From positions 1,116,001 through 1,180,000 of the forward strand of contig NZ_CP118605.1 of NCBI RefSeq assembly GCF_029869925.1: a stretch of DNA of 64,000 bases, given 5' to 3'. A model generated the notes under the pieces. The model ran no database searches, was not told the origin of the DNA, and saw only the letters and a list, made by a program, of their open reading frames with translations. The first letter of the stretch is position 1. Each line of letters begins with the position of its first letter. This DNA comes from Microbulbifer bruguierae (GTDB lineage Bacteria; Pseudomonadota; Gammaproteobacteria; Pseudomonadales; Cellvibrionaceae). Position numbers and translations under genes: made by a program. Shown here one piece after another: positions 9,479-22,371 of this stretch.

Positions 9479-10149
9479 TAGCGCACCACTCCACTTAGCA
9501 GGGGCACAAAGCGCACGGGTTCGGCCTTCTCCACGTCAAATCGGCTGCCATCTTCACTGCGGGTCACTATGGTCAGATACTGGCTATCACTACCTACCGG
9601 AATCACCAATACGCCGCCGGGGGCCAATTGCTCGCGTAATTCATCGGGAATGGAGGCTGGTGCGGCGGCACAGAGAATGGCGTCGAATGGCGCCTGCTCC
9701 GGCCAGCCAAAGCCGCCGTTACTGAGGCGCATTTCCACATTGAAAATCCCCAGCTCGCGCATACGCTGGCGCGCTTTTTCAAGCAATGGGGCGATGCGTT
9801 CGACGGAGTACAGCTTGTCGACCAACCGGGCGAGAATCGCTGTCTGGTAACCAGAACCTGCGCCGACCTCCAGCACACGGGCTCGCGACTTGGCCCTACT
9901 CAGCAACAATTCGGTCATTCTGGCAACGATATAGGGCTGGGAGATGGTCTGGCCGTATCCAATTGGCAGAGCAGTATCTTCGTAGGCACGAATGGCAAGC
10001 GCTTCATCCAGAAACAGGTGACGGGGCGTTGACCCCATCACGTCCAGCACTTCTTCACTGCTGATTCCCTCTTCGCGCAACCGCTGAATCAGGCGGTTGC
10101 GGGTGCGCTGGGACGTCATGCCCAGCCCTTCATGTCTCAATCGATCCAT
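9478..10149 (-). CDS. pcm: Protein-L-isoaspartate O-methyltransferase
   Basis: The 223-residue cytoplasmic enzyme methylates isoaspartyl residues in damaged proteins using S-adenosylmethionine, starting their repair. Family features are MTSQRTRNRLIQRLREEGI, ALPIGYGQTISQPYIVARM and the SAM-binding loop VLEVGAGSGYQTAILA. The length is normal. The ATG at 10149 is preceded by GAGG; an internal ATG at 10119 is also plausible. In most relatives surE lies between truD and pcm, but here the 117-bp gap upstream contains no trace of it. Confidence 0.95.
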   Translation of the reverse strand: MDRLRHEGLGMTSQRTRNRLIQRLREEGISSEEVLDVMGSTPRHLFLDEALAIRAYEDTALPIGYGQTISQPYIVARMTELLLSRAKSRARVLEVGAGSGYQTAILARLVDKLYSVERIAPLLEKARQRMRELGIFNVEMRLSNGGFGWPEQAPFDAILCAAAPASIPDELREQLAPGGVLVIPVGSDSQYLTIVTRSEDGSRFDVEKAEPVRFVPLLSGVVR

Positions 10150-10266
10150 AAGGACCCTCGGTCTCCCTGAAAGCCGTTCGCCGATCCCCAGTTACAACGT
10201 CTTCCGGCGATGGACAGAAGACGCTGATGCGTCACCGGTCACAGTTTGTTGTCGTTTATATACTCT

Positions 10267-11277
10267 TTATTCTATGGTCCCGGCGGACTGATTGGCCAGC
10301 TCCGCCACTTCGCGCAATACCGCGGTGGCAAAGGTACCCGGTGGCAGAGCGAATTCCAGGATCAGGCCCTGCTCGTGCCACTGATAGCGAAAGCCATCCG
10401 GAGCCAAAACCAGTGAGCGGCGTTCCTGGCTCAGTCCGTTGTGTTCCAGCCAGTTCTGCCAGCCCTGCCAGGGCGCCATGGCAGCCTCTTCCAGGGCCAA
10501 CTGCTGACCCGCCGCAAGGTTCCTGCCCCGCCCCCATAGGGGACCGGAACTATAGTGCTCGGACTCACCTTCCAGGGGTTGTTTCCAGTTAGTTTGACGC
10601 ACTCTCTCAGCCAGCACCTGGTTGAACAACCAGCTGCGAGCGGCAGAAAGGGCAAACCCTTTCTGATTCCGCGGCAGACGCTGACGTTTGCCGGCAACCT
10701 GCTCGGCAACAACCCGGTCCACCAAATCCAGGTTACCCCCGTCACGACCAAAGCGCTGCTCACCGAAATAGTTGGGAACCCCTTGCGGAATAAGGGCAAG
10801 TACCTGTTCTGCCCGCGCGAGATCACCGCGCACATTGCGCAGGGTGATTTTAAAACGGTTGCCTATATGCTCCCCACGCCGCAGTTTGCGCGGACCGCGA
10901 AAGTGCTGAAGTAATGTAATCTCTTCACTCTGAATACCGGACCAGTTCGGCTCAGGCTTCTGTGCCAGCCACACACTGAACCATTGGGTAGTAACCGCAT
11001 GACGGTCTTTGAGACCGAAAAAACCCACATCGTTGGAATTGACCCCGGCCAACCTGGCCAGCTGCTGGGCAACGTAGCCGGTGTTGGCACCGCGTTTGCG
11101 GATCTGTAGATAGACGTGTTCACCCTCCCCCGCTTGGGGTGCGGCAAGTTCGTCCACCACGAAGTCTTCCGGTTCGGTGCGGAAATCGCCAGTAATGGCG
11201 GTACCGCCCAGTGCCCGCGGCCAGTCGAGATCCCAGCGAGAGTGAGGGGCGGGAGATGTAATCGATATGTCAGTCAC
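10267..11277 (-). CDS. truD: tRNA pseudouridine(13) synthase
   Basis: TruD converts U13 of tRNA(Glu) to pseudouridine. The 336-residue product shows [12 protein letters not shown], the catalytic-site block [18 protein letters not shown] (with the nucleophilic Asp of KDRHA) and [16 protein letters not shown] chose the GTG at 11277, which overlaps the ispF stop by 8 bp and has GGAAG about 6 bp upstream; the frame stays open upstream inside ispF, but that stretch is not TruD-like. It belongs to the ftsB-ispD-ispF-truD run of overlapping genes. Confidence 0.94.
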   Translation of the reverse strand: MTDISITSPAPHSRWDLDWPRALGGTAITGDFRTEPEDFVVDELAAPQAGEGEHVYLQIRKRGANTGYVAQQLARLAGVNSNDVGFFGLKDRHAVTTQWFSVWLAQKPEPNWSGIQSEEITLLQHFRGPRKLRRGEHIGNRFKITLRNVRGDLARAEQVLALIPQGVPNYFGEQRFGRDGGNLDLVDRVVAEQVAGKRQRLPRNQKGFALSAARSWLFNQVLAERVRQTNWKQPLEGESEHYSSGPLWGRGRNLAAGQQLALEEAAMAPWQGWQNWLEHNGLSQERRSLVLAPDGFRYQWHEQGLILEFALPPGTFATAVLREVAELANQSAGTIE

Positions 11278-11755
11278 GAAGAGCTTCCAGTAAAACCACT
11301 GCCTGAGCAGCGATGCCTTCTTTGCGGCCGGTAAACCCCAGCTTTTCACTGGTAGTGGCTTTGACACTAACCCTGCCGATATCTACCTGGCAGTCGATGG
11401 CGATGTTTTCCCGCATCTTGTCGATATGGGGAGCCATTTTCGGTACCTGCGCGACCAGGGTGGCATCGGCGTTGACCAGGTGATAGCCGCGCTGATGAAT
11501 CAGGCTCACGACATGGCGAAGCAGACCGCGGCTGTCGGCCCCGGAATAGGCCGCGTCGGTATCGGGGAAGTGTTTGCCGATATCCCCTAGGGCCAGCGCG
11601 CCAAGTAAGGCGTCCGCCAATGCATGTAGCAGAACATCGCCGTCAGAATGGGCGACTAACCCCTGGTCGTGGGGAATACTGACGCCTCCAAGGACGACGT
11701 GATCACCGGAGCCAAAGGCATGCACATCAATGCCCTGGCCAATTCTGAAACTCAT
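11270..11755 (-). CDS. ispF: 2-C-methyl-D-erythritol 2,4-cyclodiphosphate synthase
   Basis: IspF performs the fifth step of the MEP isoprenoid pathway, forming MEcPP with release of CMP. The 161-residue product begins with the signature [17 protein letters not shown] (zinc ligands Asp and His), followed by [20 protein letters not shown] and IGKHFPDTD. The ATG overlaps the ispD stop by 4 bp, so the two MEP enzymes are coupled. Confidence 0.97.
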   Translation of the reverse strand: MSFRIGQGIDVHAFGSGDHVVLGGVSIPHDQGLVAHSDGDVLLHALADALLGALALGDIGKHFPDTDAAYSGADSRGLLRHVVSLIHQRGYHLVNADATLVAQVPKMAPHIDKMRENIAIDCQVDIGRVSVKATTSEKLGFTGRKEGIAAQAVVLLEALRD

Positions 11756-12504
11756 GTCTCTGTTCCTGATTGAATTTGTTCACTTTGATACTGCAGCAAG
11801 GCTTCCGCGAGAATCAGGTCCGCTGGATGGGTTACCTTGAAATTGCTGCGGCAGGCGGCCACCAGTTCGGGCTGGTAGCCGGCCAACTCCAGTGCACTGG
11901 CCTCGTCGGTAATGAGCGCCGGGGATTTGCTCATTCCCCGGCGAAGGCACTTTCGCAGCAGTTCCAGTGGTGCTTTCTGCGGCGTCTGCGCGAGCCAGAT
12001 TTCTTCTCTGGGCAGGGTGTGTTTTACCCTCGCCTGTCCTTCTGCGCTTGTTGCCTGCTTGATGGTGTCACTGGCTGGCTGCGCAAGCAGTGCTGTGGGC
12101 GCTGCTGCCAACAGTTTTTCTATATCCGCCGGTTTGACCAGGGGGCGGGCCGCATCGTGCACCAGCACAGTCGTGTCCGGCGCAGCTACCCCACTCAAAT
12201 AATCCAGGGCTGCAAGTACAGAATCGGCCCGCTCTTTGCCGCCAGCGACGGTGTGAACCTTGGGATTACTGGCCTGAGGGAGCTTCTGGAATTCGGTGTC
12301 GTCTGCAGCAATAGCGACGACAATGCCCGCGAGCCGGGGCCAGCTGAGAATGTTGTTCAGGGTCTGGGCAATCAGCGGTATGCCGGCCAGCGTCAGGTAC
12401 TGTTTGGGCTTATCTGCCCCCATGCGCTTGCCGGAACCGGCAGCGGGGACTACAGCCCAAAAACCATCCTCAGGCCGAGGAGTCAGATTCTGCGAGGAGG
12501 TCAT
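11752..12504 (-). CDS. ispD: 2-C-methyl-D-erythritol 4-phosphate cytidylyltransferase
   Basis: IspD activates MEP with CTP. The 250-residue product has the nucleotidyltransferase loop [20 protein letters not shown], the VHDAARPLV motif and the late block [20 protein letters not shown]. It overlaps ftsB by 4 bp upstream and ispF by 4 bp downstream. The order ftsB-ispD-ispF is standard in gammaproteobacteria. Confidence 0.97.
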   Translation of the reverse strand: MTSSQNLTPRPEDGFWAVVPAAGSGKRMGADKPKQYLTLAGIPLIAQTLNNILSWPRLAGIVVAIAADDTEFQKLPQASNPKVHTVAGGKERADSVLAALDYLSGVAAPDTTVLVHDAARPLVKPADIEKLLAAAPTALLAQPASDTIKQATSAEGQARVKHTLPREEIWLAQTPQKAPLELLRKCLRRGMSKSPALITDEASALELAGYQPELVAACRSNFKVTHPADLILAEALLQYQSEQIQSGTET

Positions 12505-12815
12505 TCTTTCTGGCGCTCTTTGTCGCCACGCGAGCTCTGCTTTTTGGGATCGAGAAAGATAAACAGCGTCTCGCCTTCTTTGATCAGACCGAGATCATAG
12601 CGAGCTTTGGCTTCCACGCCGTCGGTGCCTTCTTTAAGACTGCGTACTTCGCGAAGAAGCAGGCGATTTTCCCGCTCGAGAGCCGCGTTTTTCTGCTGCT
12701 GTTCGTTGAGCTGCCGCTCCAGCCGTGTCACTTCCGCAAAACTGCCCTCACCCACCCAGAGTCGAAACTGGGTCATGAGCAGCAAGACGGTAAGAATTGC
12801 CAGCAGCCATTTCAT
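12501..12815 (-). CDS. ftsB: Cell division protein FtsB
   Basis: FtsB is a bitopic inner-membrane protein of the FtsQLB divisome subcomplex. The 104-residue product starts MKWLLAILTVLLLMTQFRLW (transmembrane segment), continues with a periplasmic coiled coil (VTRLERQLNEQQQKNAALER), and ends with the conserved ARYDLGLIKEGETLFIF. The ATG at 12815 has GGAAGAG upstream; the open frame further upstream is not FtsB-like. The upstream gap contains an unusual inverted-repeat element. Confidence 0.95.
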   Translation of the reverse strand: MKWLLAILTVLLLMTQFRLWVGEGSFAEVTRLERQLNEQQQKNAALERENRLLLREVRSLKEGTDGVEAKARYDLGLIKEGETLFIFLDPKKQSSRGDKERQKE

Positions 12816-12867
12816 TTCTGTTGTTCTCTTCCGGCTTTTGAGGTCCGCACGGTAGTTGGTCCGTGGC

Positions 12868-12990
12868 GGCTCCGCCGCCGGTAGTTGTTCGCTAGACACG
12901 GGCTAAGCGCCCCCTCAACCCATCCCTGGGGGCTCTTCCGCGACATCCCTGTCGCAGAAGGTCTAGCGGCCAACTACCGGCGTCGGAGCC
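12868..12990. repeat. 123-bp element with 30-bp terminal inverted repeats (MITE- or REP-like)
   Basis: The arm at 12868-12897 and the reverse complement of 12961-12990 match at 27 of 30 positions. The 63-bp core holds two further hairpins: 12906-12936 (nine pairs, one mismatch) and 12940-12955 (GCGACA/TGTCGC around TCCC). No coding capacity and no clear target-site duplication are visible. It lies in the 241-bp eno-ftsB gap and would be transcribed from eno as a multi-branched RNA. It could be a non-autonomous mobile repeat or a structured spacer that separates eno from ftsB expression. Confidence 0.65.
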
Positions 12991-13056
12991 TTCGCATCAG
13001 AGTCTTGCTTGTCGAGCCTCGATGCGACTCTCAGCCAGTTTACCGGGCTTGCCGAA

Positions 13057-14388
<1,332 letters not shown>

Positions 14389-14448
14389 TTAACGTTCAGT
14401 GGCGCTTACCCGCGCCGCCTCTTGTGATTATTCGTTTTTACAATCCGG

Positions 14449-15408
<960 letters not shown>

Positions 15409-15413
15409 TTATT

Positions 15414-17054
<1,641 letters not shown>

Positions 17055-17167
17055 TCAGTTGAATGCCCGACGGGTTCGGGCGTGCGGGACTGGCTCGGGG
17101 CGCGCAGCCTCGCGCAACCCGGTGCCATTGAGATGGGACGCCAGACTACCAGAAAGGCAGATTCTGC

Positions 17168-18469
17168 TCAATCCAAAAACCGCCAGATTGGCGGCGATAC
17201 CGGGCCGTCGACGGTGACGAAAAGGTCGCCAACCGCGACCAGAGTCTCGCCGCGAAAGACAAGGGGCACCCGATCTCGCAACCAGGGCGGAAGCGCGTAC
17301 TCCTGCAGCAGCCTTTTCAGGGTCTGGGAGTGATGGCGCTCTCGCGGTTTGGCCCTTTCGCCGCCACGGCGAAATTGGACCATGTAGTCCGCCGCGGGCC
17401 AGTCTGGTGAAGGAGCCAGTATCCATCCTTCCGACAACTTCAACTCGTGAACCCCATCCCACTGCCACTCAACCTCATCGAATCGTTCCCGGGGCTGTAA
17501 TTGTGGTGTGAGGAACAGGCGATCACGATAGCGACGCAATACCATCCCGCCGAGAGGCACTGCCGGTATCGCATCTTCCACAGCTTGGGCCTGATGCAGA
17601 GCCTGCTGTAAATGCGCGGCTTCGGGCATCGGCGCCCCACAATTATGCAACCAACCGCGCAGCAGGTTTTTTTGTCGGGCGTTGGAGAGCGCCAAAAAGG
17701 CGGCGAGGTCGATACTCAAGCCGAAGCTTTCCCGCCGAACCCCGCAGCGCTGCAAGTCCTCACCCGCCAGGTCCTGTAACAGACCCGCCGCCTCGCGCAG
17801 GTTTTCTGCCGACCGGGAGACCCGTTCCAGCAGCGGCCAGCGCGCGGCCAGCGGAGGCACCACCTGCTTGCGAATATAGTTTCGATCAAGCGCCAGGTCC
17901 GAATTGCTGTCGTCTTCGACCCACTCCAGCCCGGATGCCCGTGCGTAACATTCCAGCTCCGCGCGGCTTGCCCCTAACAGTGGCCGCAACAGGCTCCGGC
18001 CTTCGTCGGGATCGCCCACAGATCGCCACTCGGCCATCGCACCCAGGCCTAGTACTCCGGCGCCGCGAAGCAGGCGCAACAGAAAGGTTTCGGCCTGATC
18101 ATCACCATGCTGAGCCAGTAGCAACTGATCACCCGGAGCCATCACCATGTCAAACGCGCCGTAGCGGGCCTTCCGTGCGGCCTGCTCCAGCCCCCCTTCC
18201 TTGCGGCGCACCTCAACGTTACGCGCGACAAGAGGCACCCCCAGTTTGCCCGCCACTTCCTCACAATGGGCCTGCCATTCGTCTGCCCGTGCACTGAGAC
18301 CATGGTTTACATGTACGGCGCCAAATGGCACCTGCACACGGCACAGCAGGTGCAGGAGAACCGTGGAATCAAGTCCACCGGAATACCCCAACCACAGGCG
18401 GCCAGGCGCCGGGTGACGCTTCAGGGCATCCCCGAGCAAGCTGATGAGTTTTTCGCTAACGGCTGTCAC
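17168..18469 (-). CDS. tilS: tRNA(Ile)-lysidine synthase
   Basis: TilS adds lysine to C34 of tRNA(Ile)(CAU), which changes decoding from AUG to AUA. The 433-residue product has the ATP-pyrophosphatase P-loop SGGLDSTVLLHLL near residue 30, AVHVNHGLSARADEWQAHCE, and the RNYIRKQVVPPL region, followed by the C-terminal tRNA-binding domain. The start is a GTG at 18469. It is divergent from the xylanase gene across 238 bp and is probably the first gene of the minus-strand block. Confidence 0.95.
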   Translation of the reverse strand: MTAVSEKLISLLGDALKRHPAPGRLWLGYSGGLDSTVLLHLLCRVQVPFGAVHVNHGLSARADEWQAHCEEVAGKLGVPLVARNVEVRRKEGGLEQAARKARYGAFDMVMAPGDQLLLAQHGDDQAETFLLRLLRGAGVLGLGAMAEWRSVGDPDEGRSLLRPLLGASRAELECYARASGLEWVEDDSNSDLALDRNYIRKQVVPPLAARWPLLERVSRSAENLREAAGLLQDLAGEDLQRCGVRRESFGLSIDLAAFLALSNARQKNLLRGWLHNCGAPMPEAAHLQQALHQAQAVEDAIPAVPLGGMVLRRYRDRLFLTPQLQPRERFDEVEWQWDGVHELKLSEGWILAPSPDWPAADYMVQFRRGGERAKPRERHHSQTLKRLLQEYALPPWLRDRVPLVFRGETLVAVGDLFVTVDGPVSPPIWRFLD

Positions 18470-18513
18470 GCATTTAGTCCGGCGGTCGTTTGCCCGGGAG
18501 TATACCCGCCCAT

Positions 18514-18551
18514 GCCCGTGCGCTCACGGGCCAGCGGTGGCGCCTGCCACC
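18514..18551. repeat. Two tandem perfect hairpins in the tilS-xylanase divergent region
   Basis: GCCCGTG-CGCT-CACGGGC (18514-18531) is followed by GGTGGC-GCCT-GCCACC (18536-18551), and a third palindromic pair, GCCGGC-AAG-GCCGGC, lies at 18618-18632. None has a T-run. They could be transcript-leader structures or binding sites; function is unknown. Confidence 0.4.
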
Positions 18552-18707
18552 CACACAAGATAGTCCAGACGACCACAAGGTAGACATGGCGCACAAAACG
18601 GGCCTGCGCGTATTCCAGCCGGCAAGGCCGGCACGTCCCATTGATGTGTCCCAGGGTCCCGGGAGCACAGAAATTCAATCCATCGAAAATAAGAGAACAC
18701 AATAGCG

Positions 18708-20303
18708 ATGAAAACGTTCAACTTCCCATTAGCGTTGCAGCGTTCCAGACTGCTGTTCCGCCGAGCGAGCGGTACCCTCGCACTCATCATTCTCGGCACG
18801 AGCGCCAGTGATGCGCTCGCAAGCTGTGAATACAATATCAACAGTGACTGGGGTAGCGGTTTCGTTGCCAGTGTCCGCGTGACCAATGACACCGCCGGGT
18901 CGGTGAATAGCTGGCAGGTGCAGTGGCAATACAGTGGCGACAACCGCATCGTGCATCACTGGAGCTCGGACATCAGCGGCAACAACCCCTACACAGCCAG
19001 CAACGCGGCCTGGAACGGCAGTCTGCAGCCGGGACAGACCGCCGAATTCGGCTTTCAGGGCACCGCAAGTGGACCCGCGGAAGTGCCACAGGTGACCGGT
19101 TTGCTGTGCGATGGCGGCTCTTCCTCTGGCGGATCTACATCAAGCAGCTCATCGTCTAGCAGCTCGTCATCCAGTAGCTCTTCCTCTAGTTCCAGTAGTT
19201 CATCTTCTAGTTCCAGCAGCTCCTCGAGCTCGTCTGGCAGTTCCTCTTCCAGCGGCTCTTCATCTGGCGCCTCCGCGGAAAACCTGTACAGCCTTGCACC
19301 ATTCCCCATCGGCGTGGCGGTGTCTGCCGGCTACGAGAACCGCAGCTTCCTCAGCATTGCGGAAAAACAGACCAGTATCGCCCAGCACTTCAGCCAGCTT
19401 ACTGCCGGCAACATCATGAAGATGAGTTATCTGCACCCATCGGAAAACACCTACGATTTCGCCAATGCGGACCAGATGGTGAACTGGGCGGAAACCAACG
19501 GCATCGGCATCCATGGTCACACTTTTATCTGGCATTCGGACTATCAGGTCCCAAGCTGGATGCAGAGCTACAGCGGCGATTTCCAGGCGATGCTGGACGA
19601 CCATGTCACCACCATCGCCGACCACTTCGCCGGTAGCGTGGACAGCTGGGACGTGGTGAATGAAGCTATCGATGAAAACCAGTCCAGCTGCTATCGCAAC
19701 TCCCTGTTCTACCAGCGAGCCGGCGCAGGTTATATCGCCAACGCCTTCCGCGCCGCGGACGCCGCAGACCCGAATGCCGACCTCTATTACAACGATTACG
19801 ACACCGAAGGCGGCAATAGCAACAAACTGAACTGCCTGCTACAGATCGTCGACGGCTTGCAGGCGGACGGCGTGCCCATCGACGGCGTGGGCTTCCAGAT
19901 GCATGTGCAGATCGACTGGCCTTCCACGTCGCAGATGCGCACCGCCTTCCAGGCCATCGTCGATCGCGGACTCAAGGTGAAAATCACCGAGCTGGATGTC
20001 CCGGTAAACAACCCCTACGCCTCTACACCCTTCCCCCAGTACACCAGCTACACCACCGAAGTGGCAGCGCTGCAGAAAGCCCGTTACAAATCCATCGTCG
20101 AGGCTTATCTCGACGTGGTTCCGACAAATCTGCGCGGCGGTATAACAGTGTGGGGGCTGTGGGATGGTGACAGTTGGTTGCTGGACTTCAGCAACCGCCA
20201 GGGCGTGGACGATTGGCCGCTGCTGTTCAGCGGACCAGCGAATGGTCCCTATGAAGAGAAGGCAGCGTTTGATGGCGTAGCCGAGGCACTGCTGGGCCAA
20301 TAA
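18708..20303 (+). CDS. Secreted endo-1,4-beta-xylanase, CBM2 - poly-Ser linker - GH10
   Basis: The 531-residue product starts with a signal peptide ending near SDALAS (about residue 39). A family 2 carbohydrate-binding module follows (CEYNINSDWGSGFVASVRVT, WQVQWQYSG; bounded by Cys residues), then a serine-rich linker (about residues 136-189) and a GH10 catalytic domain. The acid/base Glu is E319 in SWDVVNEAID and the nucleophile is E428 in VKITELDV; the GH10 motifs HGHTFIWHS and FQMHVQ are intact. It should hydrolyse xylan outside the cell, with the CBM2 holding it on cellulose or xylan. Poly-Ser linkers are characteristic of Cellvibrionales enzymes. A sugar porter and GH3 follow on the same strand. 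Confidence 0.95.
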   Translation: MKTFNFPLALQRSRLLFRRASGTLALIILGTSASDALASCEYNINSDWGSGFVASVRVTNDTAGSVNSWQVQWQYSGDNRIVHHWSSDISGNNPYTASNAAWNGSLQPGQTAEFGFQGTASGPAEVPQVTGLLCDGGSSSGGSTSSSSSSSSSSSSSSSSSSSSSSSSSSSSSSSSGSSSSSGSSSGASAENLYSLAPFPIGVAVSAGYENRSFLSIAEKQTSIAQHFSQLTAGNIMKMSYLHPSENTYDFANADQMVNWAETNGIGIHGHTFIWHSDYQVPSWMQSYSGDFQAMLDDHVTTIADHFAGSVDSWDVVNEAIDENQSSCYRNSLFYQRAGAGYIANAFRAADAADPNADLYYNDYDTEGGNSNKLNCLLQIVDGLQADGVPIDGVGFQMHVQIDWPSTSQMRTAFQAIVDRGLKVKITELDVPVNNPYASTPFPQYTSYTTEVAALQKARYKSIVEAYLDVVPTNLRGGITVWGLWDGDSWLLDFSNRQGVDDWPLLFSGPANGPYEEKAAFDGVAEALLGQ

Positions 20304-20610
20304 ACTCTACGACCTCTTAATACCCGATGCCCGGTTCGCGCAGCGGATCGGGCATCCCTCTCTGCCGGATGTCCCACCTATTTCCCGCTTCCCACACAAA
20401 CTGGGACGGACTGATCGCAAATTCCAGGTCCAACTTTAGGATTTTTCCCAAAGTAGGACGCTTTTCCATCGACCGAACGTCACCATAGAGACTCCCCCTG
20501 TGCGGGTGTCTGTGCAGTACATCTGTGCGCACAAGTAAAACAACAACTTCATAGACCGTGGCGAGCCCCCGTTGCCCGTTCACCCACAATAAAAATGCAG
20601 GTAGTCAATC
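20304..20610. other. 307-bp gap upstream of the sugar porter, with two inverted repeats
   Basis: No gene is seen here. GATGCCCG/CGGGCATC (20326-20333 and 20349-20356) forms a perfect stem just after the xylanase stop, possibly a terminator although it lacks a T-run. A second, 13-bp imperfect inverted repeat (20428-20440 with 20447-20459, 11 of 13 matching) could be an operator or a leader hairpin. TGTGCGCACA at 20524-20533 is a perfect 10-bp palindrome. The promoter of the porter gene should be in this stretch. Confidence 0.45.
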
Positions 20611-22065
20611 ATGCAAGCGATTGAGAACTCCATCGATGGTATCCAGGGCGCTGCCCAGAGCCGTCAAGACGCTCCACCACTCCCCTTTATCGTGCTGATC
20701 TGCGGTGTCGCCACCATCGGCGGGTTTCTGTTCGGTTTTGACAGTGGCGTGATCAACGGCACCGTCACCGGGTTGCAGCAGGCGTTCAATTCCAACACGG
20801 CCGGTACCGGCTTCAACGTGGCGTCCATGCTCCTCGGCTGTGCCGTGGGCGCCTTCTTCGCCGGCCGCCTGGCGGACCTGTGGGGGCGAAAAACCCTGCT
20901 GCTGATCTCGGCAGTACTATTCGTGATCAGCGCCTGGGGTTCCGGTGTTGCCAGTAGCTCCCCGGAGTTTGTGTTCTACCGTATTCTCGGTGGTCTGGCG
21001 GTGGGTGCGGCGAGCGTGATGTCACCGGCTTACATCAGTGAAATCGCCCCGGCGGCGATTCGCGGGCGCCTGATCACCATCAACCAGATCGCGATTATTT
21101 CCGGACTGTTCGCGGCGTTTGTCAGCAATTACTGGCTGGCGAATACCGCAGGTTCTGCGGTGAACGAATGGTGGATGGGGTACAGCGCCTGGCGCTGGAT
21201 GTTCTGGATCGAAATCGCGCCGGCGGCACTGTTCTTTCTCGCCCTGCTGTTGATCCCGGAGAGCCCGCGCTACCTGGTGCTGTCCAAGCAGACCTCCCGC
21301 GCCACCGAAGTACTGCGCAAGCTCTATGGCGAGTCCGCGGTCAACGACAAGCTGGAAAGCATCCGCGAATCCGTGGCTGGTGATCACCGTCCGCGCATGT
21401 CGGACCTGCTGGAAAGCGCCGGCCAGCGTGTGGGCAAGTTACGCAAGATTGTGTGGGTCGGCATTGGCCTCGCGGTGTTCCAGCAGCTGGTGGGCATTAA
21501 TGTGGTGTTCTACTACGGCGCGGTTCTGTGGCAAGCGGTGGGCTTTTCCGAATCCGATGCCCTACTGATTAATATCATTTCCGGCGGTGTGAGTATCGCA
21601 GCCTGCCTGATCACCATGACGCTTATCGACAGGATCGGCCGCAAACCGCTGCTGCTGGGGGGCTCCATCGGTATGGCGGTGACCCTCGGGCTGGTGGCGT
21701 TCGCCTTTGCCAACTCCGCCCTGGTCGATGGCAAGTTACAGCTATCCGAAAGCATGGGCCTGCTGGCACTGGTCGCGGCCAACGCCTATGTATTCTTTTT
21801 CAACGGTTCCTGGGGGCCGGCCATGTGGACCATGCTGGGGGAAATGTTCCCGAACCAGATCCGCGGCTCTGGCCTGGCAGTTTCCGGCCTGGCCCAGTGG
21901 GTGGCCAATTTCGGCATCACTATGACCTTCCCGATCATGCTCACCGGTATCGGCCTGGCAGGTGCGTACGGTATCTACACCCTGTTCGCGCTTCTGTCCG
22001 TGGCCTTTGTGCTGTACATGGTGCACGAGACCAAAGGCCTGGAACTGGAGCAAATGCGCGGCTGA
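20611..22065 (+). CDS. MFS sugar porter (sugar:H+ symporter, XylE-like)
   Basis: The 484-residue, 12-TM transporter of the sugar porter family has the signatures FGFDSGVINGTVTGLQQAF in TM1, GRLADLWGRKTLL after TM2, PESPRYLV after TM6, DRIGRKPLLLGG after TM8 and the C-terminal ETKGLELEQM. Such porters import pentoses or hexoses with protons across the inner membrane. Its place between a GH10 xylanase and a GH3 glycosidase suggests xylose or glucose as substrate; the sequence alone does not decide which. AGGT lies upstream of the ATG. Confidence 0.92.
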   Translation: MQAIENSIDGIQGAAQSRQDAPPLPFIVLICGVATIGGFLFGFDSGVINGTVTGLQQAFNSNTAGTGFNVASMLLGCAVGAFFAGRLADLWGRKTLLLISAVLFVISAWGSGVASSSPEFVFYRILGGLAVGAASVMSPAYISEIAPAAIRGRLITINQIAIISGLFAAFVSNYWLANTAGSAVNEWWMGYSAWRWMFWIEIAPAALFFLALLLIPESPRYLVLSKQTSRATEVLRKLYGESAVNDKLESIRESVAGDHRPRMSDLLESAGQRVGKLRKIVWVGIGLAVFQQLVGINVVFYYGAVLWQAVGFSESDALLINIISGGVSIAACLITMTLIDRIGRKPLLLGGSIGMAVTLGLVAFAFANSALVDGKLQLSESMGLLALVAANAYVFFFNGSWGPAMWTMLGEMFPNQIRGSGLAVSGLAQWVANFGITMTFPIMLTGIGLAGAYGIYTLFALLSVAFVLYMVHETKGLELEQMRG

Positions 22066-22371
22066 TTCCCACCCTCTCGCACGTCCTTTCACCCAAAAAA
22101 GGGGGAATCAATTCCCCCTTGCCCGCTCTCAGAGCGCACCTTGTAGGCCAATGGATGGCTTTGCCGTTGCAAGGATGCTTTTTTCTCTATTCCCCACCAC
22201 TGGGGCTTTTTTTCAGACGTCTCGTGCGTCTTAATGGCGGGGAAGTGAGGCTGCTTAGCTGCTCGCCACACCAACCGAATCCTGGCTTTTTCATGGGCGC
22301 TCCCGCTTATACCCTTTCTCGGGAGCGCCCGCTTTTTTCGCTGCTCAAGAATAACGACCACCGGAGCGACC
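22066..22371 (+). other. 306-bp gap with three successive hairpins ahead of the GH3 gene
   Basis: No gene is seen. GGGGGAAT-CA-ATTCCCCC at 22101-22118 is a perfect palindromic stem after an A-run, probably ending the porter transcript. CCCCA-CCAC-TGGGG plus a T-run lies at 22192-22213. A long perfect hairpin ends 34 bp before the GH3 start (listed separately). Either a GH3 promoter lies downstream of the last hairpin, or the array attenuates read-through. Confidence 0.55.
22295..22338 (+). terminator. Strong intrinsic terminator just upstream of GH3
   Basis: GGGCGCTCCCG pairs perfectly with CGGGAGCGCCC (11 bp) over a 14-nt loop and is followed by GCTTTTTTC. It has every feature of a rho-independent terminator on the plus strand, yet lies only 34 bp before the GH3 ATG, so it could act as an attenuator in the GH3 leader. 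Confidence 0.8.

Noticed and set aside
19055..19309. Acidic Glu/Leu-repeat open frame on the minus strand
   Set aside because: It is the reverse reading of the xylanase poly-serine linker codons and has no independent evidence.
20524..20533. TGTGCGCACA palindrome as a CRP site
   Set aside because: It lacks the TGTGA-N6-TCACA spacing of CRP sites; a 10-bp palindrome alone is weak evidence.
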